Below are positions 25,268 through 33,580 of a DNA stretch of 64,000 nt, one piece after another. The stretch is from JAANXG01 sp049583715. GTDB lineage: Bacteria > Pseudomonadota > Gammaproteobacteria > Arenicellales > JAANXG01. How positions within the stretch are numbered: the stretch's first letter is position 1; each line of letters begins with the position of its first letter. The translations under genes and the position numbers were made by a program. Below the pieces are notes generated by a model, which had not been told where the DNA came from, did no database searches, and saw nothing but the letters and a program-made list of their open reading frames with translations. Location: contig JBAUWJ010000041.1 in the NCBI GenBank assembly GCA_049583715.1, positions 1 to 64,000 of the forward strand. Direction: 5' to 3'.

Positions 25268-25908
25268 CAGATATCCAACACCGTCTCCGTGTACCGGCAG
25301 GTGCCCCGGGCCTTGATGATCTCCAGCTTCAGCCCCCGCGTTTCACGGCTCAAGCGAAGCCGCAGGGCAGCGGGGCCGCCGTCCCAGTCTCGTTGACGGT
25401 TTACCTTCCGCCACAATATGCATAAAGCCTCGCCCCCCTCCGCAGCCAACTGCAGGCGGCGCACCGCTCCCCCGGAGAGTGTCCGGGGCCAGGCCAATAT
25501 CAGCCCGCACGCCCTGTTGTGCAGAAGCTTCTCGGCACACCACGGGATCTGCCGATCCGCTTCCTTCCCGAATCCGGGATTCGACAACACCCGGCAAAGA
25601 CCCATGTTCAGCCCGTTCGATGCCAGCGCCGGCGGATAGGGGGCATGCGGAGGGGCGATCCAGGTCACGTAATGACCAAGCTGGTGGTAATGCACCATCA
25701 AGGGCAAAAACAGGCTCAGCTCACCGATTCCCCAGTCGGAAACCGCCACCTCCATGACCGCGCCCCGCGGCCAGCCGCGATAGGGAAGTATCCTGTCCAG
25801 GGAAGGGAAGCCGGTAGCGATCCCTCGTTCCGCGCCCGCCGCTCCTTCCCGGCTCCCTTTCCAGAGCCTGCGCTGGCGAAACAACTCGTGAAGTGAATCC
25901 GCGGCCAT
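25267..25908 (-). CDS. imuA: ImuA, RecA-like mutasome protein
   Basis: A 213-residue SulA/RecA-fold protein of the ImuA family (ATGFPSLDRILPYRGWPRGAVMEV; LPLMVHYHQLGHYVTWIAPP; ALRLRLSRETRGLKLEIIKARG). It acts with ImuB and DnaE2 in SOS mutagenesis. It is the first gene of imuA-imuB; a LexA-type box lies six bases before the start codon. dnaE2 is not downstream, as it would be in the compact cassette, but 6.4 kb away. Confidence 0.9.
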   Translation of the reverse strand: MAADSLHELFRQRRLWKGSREGAAGAERGIATGFPSLDRILPYRGWPRGAVMEVAVSDWGIGELSLFLPLMVHYHQLGHYVTWIAPPHAPYPPALASNGLNMGLCRVLSNPGFGKEADRQIPWCAEKLLHNRACGLILAWPRTLSGGAVRRLQLAAEGGEALCILWRKVNRQRDWDGGPAALRLRLSRETRGLKLEIIKARGTCRYTETVLDI

Positions 25909-25913
25909 GATGA

Positions 25914-25933
25914 TACTGTATTTATATCCAGTA
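25914..25933 (-). promoter_or_regulatory. LexA (SOS) box of imuA-imuB
   Basis: TACTGTATTTATATCCAGTA matches the dnaE2 operator at all but a few positions and departs from CTGT-N8-ACAG only in one base (CCAG). It ends six bases upstream of the imuA ATG on the minus strand, a similar start-codon-proximal placement to dnaE2. Confidence 0.85.
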
Positions 25934-26090
25934 ATCCTGACAAGACAAATTTTTCAGATTTCGTTGGACGGGAACAGGGGGTGGATCCCTGCAAAGAGAA
26001 AAAACGAATTAAAGTAAATTATCGAAATTCCATATTTATTATTTAAAATTAAATGGTTATATTATATTTATAATGTATTACATAAGAATT
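25934..26090. other. AT-rich island between imuA and the HhH gene
   Basis: About 150 bases, with 26000-26090 strikingly AT-rich (runs such as TATTTATTATTTAAAATTAA). This stands out sharply from the GC-rich window. No gene or clear hairpin is seen. It follows the HhH gene on the minus strand and precedes imuA, so it may carry imuA promoter elements or be a junction of transferred DNA. Confidence 0.6.
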
Positions 26091-26591
26091 CTAGCTGTCT
26101 GAAGAGGCCTTCTTCCCCGACTTCCGCCTTTTCCGCCCGCTCTTCGTCTTCTTTCCCACGGCCCTGGCGCCCGGGATCCCGTCGACTCCCACCGTGGTCG
26201 CTTTCGCTCCCGTACGCCTCACCCCTGTCTGCCGTCGAGGCGCCGGTGGCCTGGCACCCGCTTCCAGCAGCTTCCGGGCCTGAGCGACCCACGCCTCCCG
26301 ATCGATCCGGCCCTTGAAATTCAACATGCCGTTCATTCGCTCGATGTCCTCGGGAGTGAGTTGCGCGATCTGTCGCAGGTTCGTGATGCCGAGCTCGTTC
26401 AGCTTCCTCTCCAGGGTCGGGCCGATGCCGTTGATCAGGGTCAACTTGTCCTTGTCGCCGGATGACTGGAACAACACGGGTGCCTCCGGCTGCTTCTTCC
26501 TGAGGTAGAAACGCCATATGACGATGGCGAGCACGATGAGGACCGCGAGTGCGGATAGTGAGACCAGCAAGGTTTCCGCTGGATGATTCAT
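26091..26591 (-). CDS. Membrane-anchored helix-hairpin-helix protein
   Basis: A 166-residue protein with one N-terminal transmembrane helix (about residues 6-27, SLSALAVLIVLAIVIWRFYL), a helix-hairpin-helix domain (about 47-105, LTLINGIGPTLERKLNELGI, then ITNLRQIAQLTPEDIERMN) and a basic Lys/Arg/Ser tail. The LxxIxGIGP...LxxLGI pattern is the one found in predicted FEN1-like 5' nuclease/HhH proteins and in the tails of ribosomal L21-type fusions; no catalytic domain is present here. It may tether DNA or a nucleoprotein to the membrane. ATG giving MNHPAETLL chosen; a GTG four codons upstream is possible. It follows fadJ by 69 bases. Confidence 0.75.
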   Translation of the reverse strand: MNHPAETLLVSLSALAVLIVLAIVIWRFYLRKKQPEAPVLFQSSGDKDKLTLINGIGPTLERKLNELGITNLRQIAQLTPEDIERMNGMLNFKGRIDREAWVAQARKLLEAGARPPAPRRQTGVRRTGAKATTVGVDGIPGARAVGKKTKSGRKRRKSGKKASSDS

Positions 26592-26660
26592 GATGGCCAC
26601 CACCGTTCAGGAGATGCGTCGGGGAGGCTGCTGGCGGCTCCCGTTCTCGCGGCAGCGGCT

Positions 26661-28844
26661 TCAGGGACGGTCATCGTCATGAAAGGACCGGTCCGAGCCG
26701 GCGTACTTCACCAGTAAAGGGGCGGGCTCGAAGCGCACACCCATGTGGTGCGCCAGGGCATTCAAACGCTCCACCACGTGCCCGGCACCGACACTGTCGA
26801 CGTAGCGAAACGGGCCTCCCCGGAAAGGCGGAAAGCCGAGTCCCAATACCGCGCCGACGTCGCCGTCGGCGGGCGACTTGATGATGCCTTCGCCCAGGCA
26901 ATGTGCTGCCTCGTTCACCATCTGCAGGGTGCATCGTTCGGTAATCGCTTCGAGGTCGAACTCCCGGTTCGCCGAGACACCGAGCAGCGGGTACACGGCT
27001 TCGTCGGGCGCCCGGCGGCCTGTTTTCCCACCGCTGGTATACAGGTAAAGGCCCCGGCCGTTCTTCCTGCCCAAGCGTTGATCGGCGATCAACTGGTCCA
27101 TGCACGGCGAAGGGACCATTCGCCCGCCGAAGGCCGAGGACAGGGTATGAGACACCTTCTGTCCGACATCGATCCCGACTTCGTCCAGCAGGGCCATGGG
27201 ACCGACGGGGTAGCCGAAGTCCAGCAGGGCCTGGTCGATGAGGTCGATGGGCGCACCTTCGAGAAGCAGGCAGGTGGCCTCGTTGATATACGGCCCCAGT
27301 ATTCGTGAAGTGTAGAATCCCGGGCCGTCGCGAACGACGATGACGGTCTTGCCCTGCTGTCTGCCGAGGGCAACGCAGCTCGCGGTGACCCAAGGCGCCG
27401 TCTTCTCAGAGACCACGATCTCCAGCAGCGGCATCTTCTCTACAGGGGAGAAGTAATGCATCCCTATGATGTTCTCCGGGCGCTGGCTGCGGGCGGCAAT
27501 CTGCGCGATGGGCAGCGCCGAGGTGTTGGTGGCGAAGATCGTCCGGTCCCCGGTGTGCCGCTCCACTTCCTCCACCATCTTCTGCTTGAGTGTGAGGTCC
27601 TCGAAGACAGCCTCCACGACCACCTGGCAGTTGGCAAACCCGCTGTAGTCCAGCGTGGCGGTCAACCTGCCAAGGATCTGATCGCGCTCCAGGGCCGTGA
27701 TGGAGCGCCGTTTGACACGCCCGTCGAGGTCGTCGCGGATATGCTTGAGGCCGCGCGTCAGGTTCTTGTCGTTGATATCCTTGAGGCGCACCGCCTTCCC
27801 CGCCCTCGCGAGCGAAGCGTAGGCGATGCCCGCGCCCATCAGACCGGCGCCGAGCACGCCGACCTTCGTGATGACTTCCGGGCGGACCTCGGCGTCGCCG
27901 ACGGTGCTCTTCTTCAGCCTGTTGGTGGCGAGAAACAGCCGGATCAGTTGCCGGGCCTGGGGCGTGACGACCAGCTTGCCGAAGGCCGCGGCCTCCGCCG
28001 ACTCTCCACGCCGGGCGCCGGCTTCCAGCGCGGTCTCCACCACGTCCAGGATCTTTCCCGGCGCCGGATAGTTACCGCGTGTCCTGGCCAGGGTCCGTTT
28101 TCGTGCTCGATCGAGGACCAGGCTCCGCCCGATGGGGTTGCCGGCCAGAGCCCAGTTCCGCAAGGCCCGGGGCGACAGCCACGACGCCGCCCCGCCCGCC
28201 GGGTCTCCGGGCCGGCTTGCGATCCTGCGGCCCAGCCTCACCGCCGCCTCCATCAGGATCTCCCGCGGCACGCAGTCGTCCACCAGCCCGATGCGCCGGG
28301 CGTCGCCGGCGTTCGCCTGGCGTCCCGTCAGCAGCAGATCCAGGGCCCGCTCGACGCCGACCAGGGCCGGAAGCCGGTGGGTGCCGCCGCCTCCCGGCAG
28401 GAGGCCGAGCTGGACTTCGGGCAGCCCCAGCCGGGTCTTTTCATGATCGGACGCCACCCTGCCGTCGAAGGCCAGCGCGAGCTCAAGGCCGCCGCCGAGG
28501 CAGGCGCCGTGAATGGCCGCTACCGTGGCGGGCTTCAGGGCGGCGATACGCCCCTGGACCCGCTGGGAGGCCTCGGAAAGGGCCCTGCCCTCCTGCGAGT
28601 CGCGGACTGCGAGCAGCATCTCCAGATCCGCTCCGGCGACGAAGCTGTCGGGCTTGCCGGAGGCGAATATCAGCACCCGGATCTCCCGGTCCACCTCCAC
28701 GTCCGCGAGCGTCTCCTCGAACTCGTCGATCAGGCCCGGCTTCAAGGTATTGACCGCGCCGCCCGGATCGTCCATCCACAACACGGCGACACCGCCGTCC
28801 CGGTGCTCCAGCGACAGGATGGACCGGCTGGCGGGCTCGTTCAT
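26661..28844 (-). CDS. fadJ: Fatty-acid oxidation complex alpha subunit (FadJ-like)
   Basis: A 727-residue bifunctional enzyme. The N-terminal enoyl-CoA hydratase domain (about 1-200) has the oxyanion and acid residues in GACLGGGLELALAFDGRV and LPEVQLGLLPGGGGT. The 3-hydroxyacyl-CoA dehydrogenase domain (about 325-730) begins VGVLGAGLMGAGIAYASL, with the His-Glu pair around IIGMHYFSPVEKMPLLEIV. Its ATG directly follows the fadI TGA. The fadI-fadJ order (thiolase first) and length favour FadJ over FadB. It carries out hydration and oxidation in beta-oxidation. Confidence 0.92.
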   Translation of the reverse strand: MNEPASRSILSLEHRDGGVAVLWMDDPGGAVNTLKPGLIDEFEETLADVEVDREIRVLIFASGKPDSFVAGADLEMLLAVRDSQEGRALSEASQRVQGRIAALKPATVAAIHGACLGGGLELALAFDGRVASDHEKTRLGLPEVQLGLLPGGGGTHRLPALVGVERALDLLLTGRQANAGDARRIGLVDDCVPREILMEAAVRLGRRIASRPGDPAGGAASWLSPRALRNWALAGNPIGRSLVLDRARKRTLARTRGNYPAPGKILDVVETALEAGARRGESAEAAAFGKLVVTPQARQLIRLFLATNRLKKSTVGDAEVRPEVITKVGVLGAGLMGAGIAYASLARAGKAVRLKDINDKNLTRGLKHIRDDLDGRVKRRSITALERDQILGRLTATLDYSGFANCQVVVEAVFEDLTLKQKMVEEVERHTGDRTIFATNTSALPIAQIAARSQRPENIIGMHYFSPVEKMPLLEIVVSEKTAPWVTASCVALGRQQGKTVIVVRDGPGFYTSRILGPYINEATCLLLEGAPIDLIDQALLDFGYPVGPMALLDEVGIDVGQKVSHTLSSAFGGRMVPSPCMDQLIADQRLGRKNGRGLYLYTSGGKTGRRAPDEAVYPLLGVSANREFDLEAITERCTLQMVNEAAHCLGEGIIKSPADGDVGAVLGLGFPPFRGGPFRYVDSVGAGHVVERLNALAHHMGVRFEPAPLLVKYAGSDRSFHDDDRP

Positions 28845-30167
28845 TCAGGCGGCTTCCAGAACCATGGCGGCACCCAGTCCCCCAGCGGCGCAGGCGGTGC
28901 ACAGCGCGAACTGCCCGCCGGTGCGTTTCAGCTCTTTCAGCGCCTGCATGATCTGGCGGGCGCCCGTGGCTGCGAAGGGGTGGCCGAGGGAGATCGAGCC
29001 ACCGTTGGTGTTGAACCGGTTCCAGTCGATCTCCCCGATCGCCCGGTCCCTGCCGAGATGCTCCCGCGCGAAATCACGCGACTCGAAGGCCCGGGTGTTG
29101 GAGAGGATCTGGGCGGCGAATGCCTCATGCATGTCCACGACGTCGATGTCGCCGAGGCAGAGGCCCGCACGGTCCAGCGCGACGGGCGTCGCGAAGCTCG
29201 GGCCCATGAGCATCTGCCAGTTGGGATCGAGGGCCGCGTAGGCGTAGCTTCTGATGTAGCCGAGCGGGGTATATCCATCGGCCAGCGCCTTGTCTTCGCG
29301 CATCAGGACCAGGGCGCTGGCCCCGTCCGTGAGCGGCGAGCTGTTGCCGGCGGTGACGGTGCCGTACTTGCGGTCGAAGACCGGCTCCAGCTTCGCGTAC
29401 GCTTCGAGCCTGGAGTCCGGGCGAACGAGGTTGTCGCGCACACAGGCTTCGTATTCGGGGGGGACGTAGGCGTGCATCACGTGGTCGTCGAAGAAGCCTT
29501 CGTCCCAGGCGCGGCTGGCGTTCATGTGGCTGCGGTGCGCGAATTCGTCCTGGGCCTCCCGGGAGATCCCATTCTCCTTCGCCATCTTCTCCGCGGCTTC
29601 ACCCATGCTGTACTCCGACGACGGCTCGCGCAGCGCGGGCGGTACCGGGATGATGTCCCGGGGCCGCAGTCCTTTGAGCGCCGCCAGGCGCTGCCCCAGG
29701 CTGCGGGCCTTGTTCGCGGCCACCAGCGCGTCTGCCAGTCTTCTCGAGACCGTGATCGGAACATCGCTGGCGCTTTCCGCGCCGCCGCACACGCCGCAGA
29801 GGATCTGCCCCGCCATGATGGACTCGGCGATGTCGGTAGTGCTCTGGTAGCCCGTGGCGCAGGCGCGCGAGACGCTGTAGGCGTCCGTCGAAGGTCTCAT
29901 CCCGGTGCCGAGGACGACCTCCCGCGCGATATTGGGTGCCGTCGGGGTGGGTATCACCTGGCCGTATACGACGCGCTCGACCTGTCCCGTGTCCAGCCCC
30001 GTTCGCTGCAGCAGCTCCGCCACCACCAGCTTGCCGAGGTCGCGTGCGGGCAGGACCTTGAAGGCGGTACGCTCCTTGACGAAAGGCGTGCGCAGGCCGG
30101 CGACAACGGCGATACGCCGCCCCGTCACTGTGGCATTCCGGTCGCTCGTCGGGGCCTGATCGTTCAT
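28845..30167 (-). CDS. fadI: Acetyl-CoA acyltransferase (FadI-like thiolase)
   Basis: A 440-residue degradative thiolase, close to E. coli FadI in length. Nucleophilic cysteine in VSRACATGYQS, histidine in NGGSISLGHPFAATGAR and the second cysteine in ALCTACAAGG. ATG giving MNDQAPTSDRN is chosen although its ribosome-binding site is weak; upstream in-frame starts would add a non-family extension. It cleaves 3-ketoacyl-CoA to acetyl-CoA and forms the complex with FadJ. Divergent from the acyl-CoA ligase gene. Confidence 0.92.
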   Translation of the reverse strand: MNDQAPTSDRNATVTGRRIAVVAGLRTPFVKERTAFKVLPARDLGKLVVAELLQRTGLDTGQVERVVYGQVIPTPTAPNIAREVVLGTGMRPSTDAYSVSRACATGYQSTTDIAESIMAGQILCGVCGGAESASDVPITVSRRLADALVAANKARSLGQRLAALKGLRPRDIIPVPPALREPSSEYSMGEAAEKMAKENGISREAQDEFAHRSHMNASRAWDEGFFDDHVMHAYVPPEYEACVRDNLVRPDSRLEAYAKLEPVFDRKYGTVTAGNSSPLTDGASALVLMREDKALADGYTPLGYIRSYAYAALDPNWQMLMGPSFATPVALDRAGLCLGDIDVVDMHEAFAAQILSNTRAFESRDFAREHLGRDRAIGEIDWNRFNTNGGSISLGHPFAATGARQIMQALKELKRTGGQFALCTACAAGGLGAAMVLEAA

Positions 30168-30341
30168 CAATGGGTCACGGTGTCCGGCTCCGACGCTAAG
30201 CACCCGGCCCTGCACTGTCAAGCACTGCTCCCGCCGTGCCCGGGCGTCAAAACCGCTACAATAGAGCGCTGCGGGGCGGCGCCGCGAAGCCGGCCCGGAT
30301 CACCTTTTACCAGCCACCTGAGCGAAGCGGCGAGTCGACAC
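30168..30341. promoter_or_regulatory. Divergent promoter region fadI / acyl-CoA ligase
   Basis: A 174-base region between divergent genes. On the plus strand TACAAT at 30257-30262 is a plausible -10 for the ligase, without a convincing -35. A FadR or PsrA-type operator could be expected here, but I cannot point to one. Confidence 0.35.
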
Positions 30342-31859
30342 ATGTCCCGAACCCTGCAAGAGCTGCTCGAGGCGGGCGCGGTCGATGACCCGGCCCTCCT
30401 CGCCCCGGAAAGACCTCCACTGGATTTCGCGGGATTACGCCGCCAGTGCGCTCGAACCGTGGAATCACTGAACGCACTGGGTATCGGCCGCGGCGACCGG
30501 GTCGGAATCGTCCTGTCGAACGGGCCGGAAATGGCGGGCAGCTTCCTGGCCGTGGCGCACGCCGCCACCACGGCGCCGCTCAATCCGGCATACCGGCGCT
30601 CGGAGCTGGAGTTCTATCTTTCCGACATCGGCGCCAGGGCGGTGGTCGTGGAGCAGGACGGCGATACGCCCGCACGGCAAGCCGCACGTACGCTGGGCAT
30701 CGCGGTGCTCGAGCTGCATCATTCCCCGGACGATCCCGCCGGCGTGTTCGAGCTCGATGGTCCGCACCTCGGCAGCGCGGCCCGGACGGGGCACGCCGCG
30801 GCCGACGACATTGCGCTCATCCTTCATACTTCCGGTACTACCTCGCGCCCGAAGATCGTGCCCCTGACCCACGCCAATCTCACGGCGTCGGCCCGCAACA
30901 TCGCCGCCGCCCTGAGGCTGGAGGCGCGGGACCGATGCATGAACGTCATGCCGTTGTTTCACATCCACGGGCTGGTCGCCGCGATCCTGGCCTCCCTGGG
31001 CGCCGGGGGCAGCACCTACTGCACGCCCGGATTCAATGCCTTGAAGTTCTTTGCCTGGCTGGCCGACGCCCGCCCGACCTGGTACACGGCGGTGCCCACC
31101 ATGCACCAGGCGGTCCTGCAGCGCGCGGCGAGATCACGCAGCATCATAGAGGCGCATCCGCTGCGGTTCATACGCTCGTGCTCGGCGGCTTTGCCGGTGC
31201 CGGTGATGCATGATCTAGAGGAAACCTTCGGCGCTCCGGTCATCGAGGCCTACGCCATGACCGAGGCCGCTCACCAGATGACCTGCAATCCCCTGCCGCC
31301 CGCCCCGCGCAAACCGGGCTCGGTGGGTATCGCGGCGGGTCCGGAGGTGGCGGTCATGGACGGCGACGGTCGAATCCTGGACGCCGGCCGCACCGGTGAG
31401 ATCGTCATCCGCGGCGAGAACGTTACCGGCGGCTACGAAAACAATCCCAAGGCGAACGCCGAGAATTGGACCAACGGCTGGTTTCGAACGGGCGACCAGG
31501 GCGTGATGGACGAGGACGGCTACCTGCGCGTGACGGGCAGGCTCAAAGAGATCATCAACCGCGGCGGCGAGAAAGTCTCCCCCAAGGAAATCGACGACGT
31601 CCTGGTGGAGCATCCCGCGGTCGCACAGGTGGTGACCTTCGCCGTTCCTCATCCCAAGCTCGGCGAGCAGATCGGGGCGGCCGTCGTCGTCGCCGAAGGG
31701 CGCAACATCGACGAAGCGGAGCTCAAGGCCTTTGCCGCCGAACGGCTGGCTCCCTTCAAGGTGCCCGAGAAGATCGTGTTTCTCGAGGAGATACCCAAGG
31801 GCCCCACCGGCAAGCTGCAGCGCATCGGCCTGGCCGGGAAGCTTGGATTGGGATCTTGA
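30342..31859 (+). CDS. AMP-forming acyl-CoA ligase, oxalyl-CoA synthetase-like
   Basis: A 505-residue ANL-superfamily enzyme. The P-loop is LILHTSGTTSRPKIVPLTH, A5 is EAYAMTEAAHQM, A8 is WFRTGDQGVMDEDGYLRVTGR and the catalytic lysine is in PKGPTGKLQRIGL. Segments MPLFHIHGLVAAILASL, STYCTPGFNALKFFAWL and TWYTAVPTMHQAVL match the Pcs60/AAE3 branch, whose characterised members are oxalate-CoA ligases, so oxalate is one possible substrate; a medium-chain acid is the alternative given fadI/fadJ next door. The real start is the ATG at 30342; the frame is open far upstream only because of codon bias opposite fadI/fadJ. The stop overlaps the next gene. Confidence 0.87.
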   Translation: MSRTLQELLEAGAVDDPALLAPERPPLDFAGLRRQCARTVESLNALGIGRGDRVGIVLSNGPEMAGSFLAVAHAATTAPLNPAYRRSELEFYLSDIGARAVVVEQDGDTPARQAARTLGIAVLELHHSPDDPAGVFELDGPHLGSAARTGHAAADDIALILHTSGTTSRPKIVPLTHANLTASARNIAAALRLEARDRCMNVMPLFHIHGLVAAILASLGAGGSTYCTPGFNALKFFAWLADARPTWYTAVPTMHQAVLQRAARSRSIIEAHPLRFIRSCSAALPVPVMHDLEETFGAPVIEAYAMTEAAHQMTCNPLPPAPRKPGSVGIAAGPEVAVMDGDGRILDAGRTGEIVIRGENVTGGYENNPKANAENWTNGWFRTGDQGVMDEDGYLRVTGRLKEIINRGGEKVSPKEIDDVLVEHPAVAQVVTFAVPHPKLGEQIGAAVVVAEGRNIDEAELKAFAAERLAPFKVPEKIVFLEEIPKGPTGKLQRIGLAGKLGLGS

Positions 31860-32830
31860 AGATCTGTATCTACGGGGCCGGGGCCATCGGCGGCTACCTG
31901 GGTTTCAAGCTCGCAGCCGGCGGCCAGGCCGAGGTGTCCTTCATCGCGCGCGGCGAGAATCTCGAGGCGTTGCGAATGAAGGGTTTGACGCTGCGCGAAG
32001 GCGCAGGGGAACAGACCATCGCCGTCGAGGCCACCGACGATCCATCCACGCTCGGCGCACAGGATTACGTCGTTGTCGCCGTCAAGGCGCAGGCGGCGCC
32101 GAAGATCGTTTCCGCGATGCGGCCCCTGTTGGGCCCGGGGACGGCCGTGGTCACGGCCATGAACGGCATGCCGTGGTGGTATTTCTACAAGCTCGAGGGG
32201 CCCTTCGAGAACACCATACTGCACAGCATCGACCCGGGCGGTGTGCAGTGGGAGGGCATAGGGCCGGAGCGCGCCATAGGGTGCGTCGTGTATCCGGCGG
32301 CGGAGCTTGCGGCTCCGGGTGTGGTGGAGCACCACTACGGAGATCGCTTCATACTCGGGGAACCCAGCGGCGAGAGGACGGAACGCGTGAACGCCTTGAG
32401 CCGAGTGATGAACGCCACGGGTTTGAGGGCCCCCGTGCGCGACATCCGGGAGGAGATCTGGCTCAAGCTGTGGGGCAATCTGTGCTTCAACCCGATCTCG
32501 GCCCTGACCACCGCCACGCTGGACGTTATCGCCACCGACCCGGGAACTCGTGCGGTCGCCCGCGCCATGATGGTGGAAGCCCAGGCCATCGGCGAGAAGG
32601 TCGGCGTCAGGTTCAGGCTGGGCGTGGACAAGCGCATCGAGGGTGCGGCGTCCGTCGGGCCTCACAGGACCTCCATGCTCCAGGACCTCGAGCGTGGCCG
32701 CAGCATGGAGATCGACGCACTGCTGACGGTCGTTCGCGAGATGGCGAAAATGGTGTCGGTGCCCGCCCCCACCATTGATACGGTGCTCGCTCTGGTCCAG
32801 CAGCGGGCCCGCATGGCGGGCTGCTATTGA
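31856..32830 (+). CDS. 2-dehydropantoate 2-reductase family (PanE/ApbA)
   Basis: A 324-residue NADP-dependent reductase starting at TTG within the ligase stop (TTGA). The Rossmann motif is ICIYGAGAIGGYLG, followed by FIARGENLEALRMKGLTL, VVAVKAQAAPKI, MNGMPWWYFY and EIWLKLWGNLCFNPISALT, with the catalytic lysine in the last block. PanE itself reduces ketopantoate for coenzyme A synthesis, but paralogues of this family reduce other 2-oxo acids. Coupling to an acyl-CoA ligase makes a catabolic or CoA-related role equally possible, so no gene symbol is given. Confidence 0.85.
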   Translation: MKICIYGAGAIGGYLGFKLAAGGQAEVSFIARGENLEALRMKGLTLREGAGEQTIAVEATDDPSTLGAQDYVVVAVKAQAAPKIVSAMRPLLGPGTAVVTAMNGMPWWYFYKLEGPFENTILHSIDPGGVQWEGIGPERAIGCVVYPAAELAAPGVVEHHYGDRFILGEPSGERTERVNALSRVMNATGLRAPVRDIREEIWLKLWGNLCFNPISALTTATLDVIATDPGTRAVARAMMVEAQAIGEKVGVRFRLGVDKRIEGAASVGPHRTSMLQDLERGRSMEIDALLTVVREMAKMVSVPAPTIDTVLALVQQRARMAGCY

Positions 32831-32849
32831 GCTCCTGCCGGGCCGCGTC

Positions 32850-33434
32850 ATGAGCGAGCAGCGACTGGTGCTGGCGTCCTCGTCGCCGTTCCGACGCATG
32901 CTGCTGGAACGCCTCGGCATCCCTTTCGATGTGGTGGCACCCGGTGTCGACGAAACCAGACGGCCGGGCGAGCGGGTGCTCGAATACGTCCGTCGCCTGG
33001 CACTGGAAAAGGCTCATTCGGTGGCCAGAGAGCGCCCGAATTCGCTGGTGATCGGCGCGGATCAGGCGGCGGTTCACAGAGGCGCCATCGTGGGCAAGCC
33101 CTCGGGGCATGACGAGGCCGTAAAGCAGCTTCTCGACGCCTCGGGGCGCAAGATCACGCTCTACACGGGGCTGGCTCTGGTCAATACCGACACCGGGCAC
33201 GTTCAGAGCGACGTGGTGCCCTACGCGGTCTATTTCCGCACCATCGACCGCGCCGCCGCGGAACGCTATCTCGAAAAGGAGCAGCCTTACGGCTGTGCCG
33301 GCAGCCTGCGCGCCGAGGGACTCGGAATCGCGCTGCTCAGGAAGTTCGAGGGCGACGATCCGAACGCCTTGATCGGCCTGCCGCTGATCCGTCTCGTCGA
33401 GATGCTGCAGGTCGAGGGTGTCGCGGTCGTATGA
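32850..33434 (+). CDS. maf: Maf/YceF-type nucleotide pyrophosphatase
   Basis: A 194-residue Maf-family protein (LVLASSSPFRRMLLERLGIPF; VIGADQAAVHRG; ITLYTGLALVNT; CAGSLRAEGLG). The family hydrolyses modified nucleoside triphosphates; YceF-type members act on m7GTP. In E. coli yceF lies between rluC and yceD-rpmF on the opposite strand. Here it keeps that orientation relative to rluC, but rpmF is 19 kb away. Confidence 0.9.
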   Translation: MSEQRLVLASSSPFRRMLLERLGIPFDVVAPGVDETRRPGERVLEYVRRLALEKAHSVARERPNSLVIGADQAAVHRGAIVGKPSGHDEAVKQLLDASGRKITLYTGLALVNTDTGHVQSDVVPYAVYFRTIDRAAAERYLEKEQPYGCAGSLRAEGLGIALLRKFEGDDPNALIGLPLIRLVEMLQVEGVAVV

Positions 33435-33562
33435 GCCCCGGCACTTTTCTCCTGATACTGGCCGCGGTGATCGTCGTGTTCGCCGCCTTCGTGATCAAGT
33501 CCTGGTTCGAGCTGTCGAGCACCGGCCGCCGCAAGCGCAGGCGGAAGGACCGCGACCGCTGA
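33431..33562 (+). CDS. 43-residue membrane microprotein
   Basis: A small frame starting at ATG in ATGA overlap with the maf stop. The product is a single hydrophobic helix (residues about 5-24, TFLLILAAVIVVFAAFVI) followed by a strongly basic tail (RRKRRRKDRDR). Overlap with maf, a clear membrane helix with a positive-inside tail, and the 18-base gap to the convergent sppA gene make it more likely real than chance. No ribosome-binding site is needed if translation is coupled. I do not recognise a named family. Confidence 0.55.
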   Translation: MSPGTFLLILAAVIVVFAAFVIKSWFELSSTGRRKRRRKDRDR

Positions 33563-33580
33563 CCCGGCAGGCCTCCGCTC

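Noticed and set aside
27456..31859. A plus-strand frame open for more than 1400 codons
   Set aside because: Only the part from 30342 (acyl-CoA ligase) has family similarity. The rest is the antisense of fadJ and fadI kept open by GC-rich codons.
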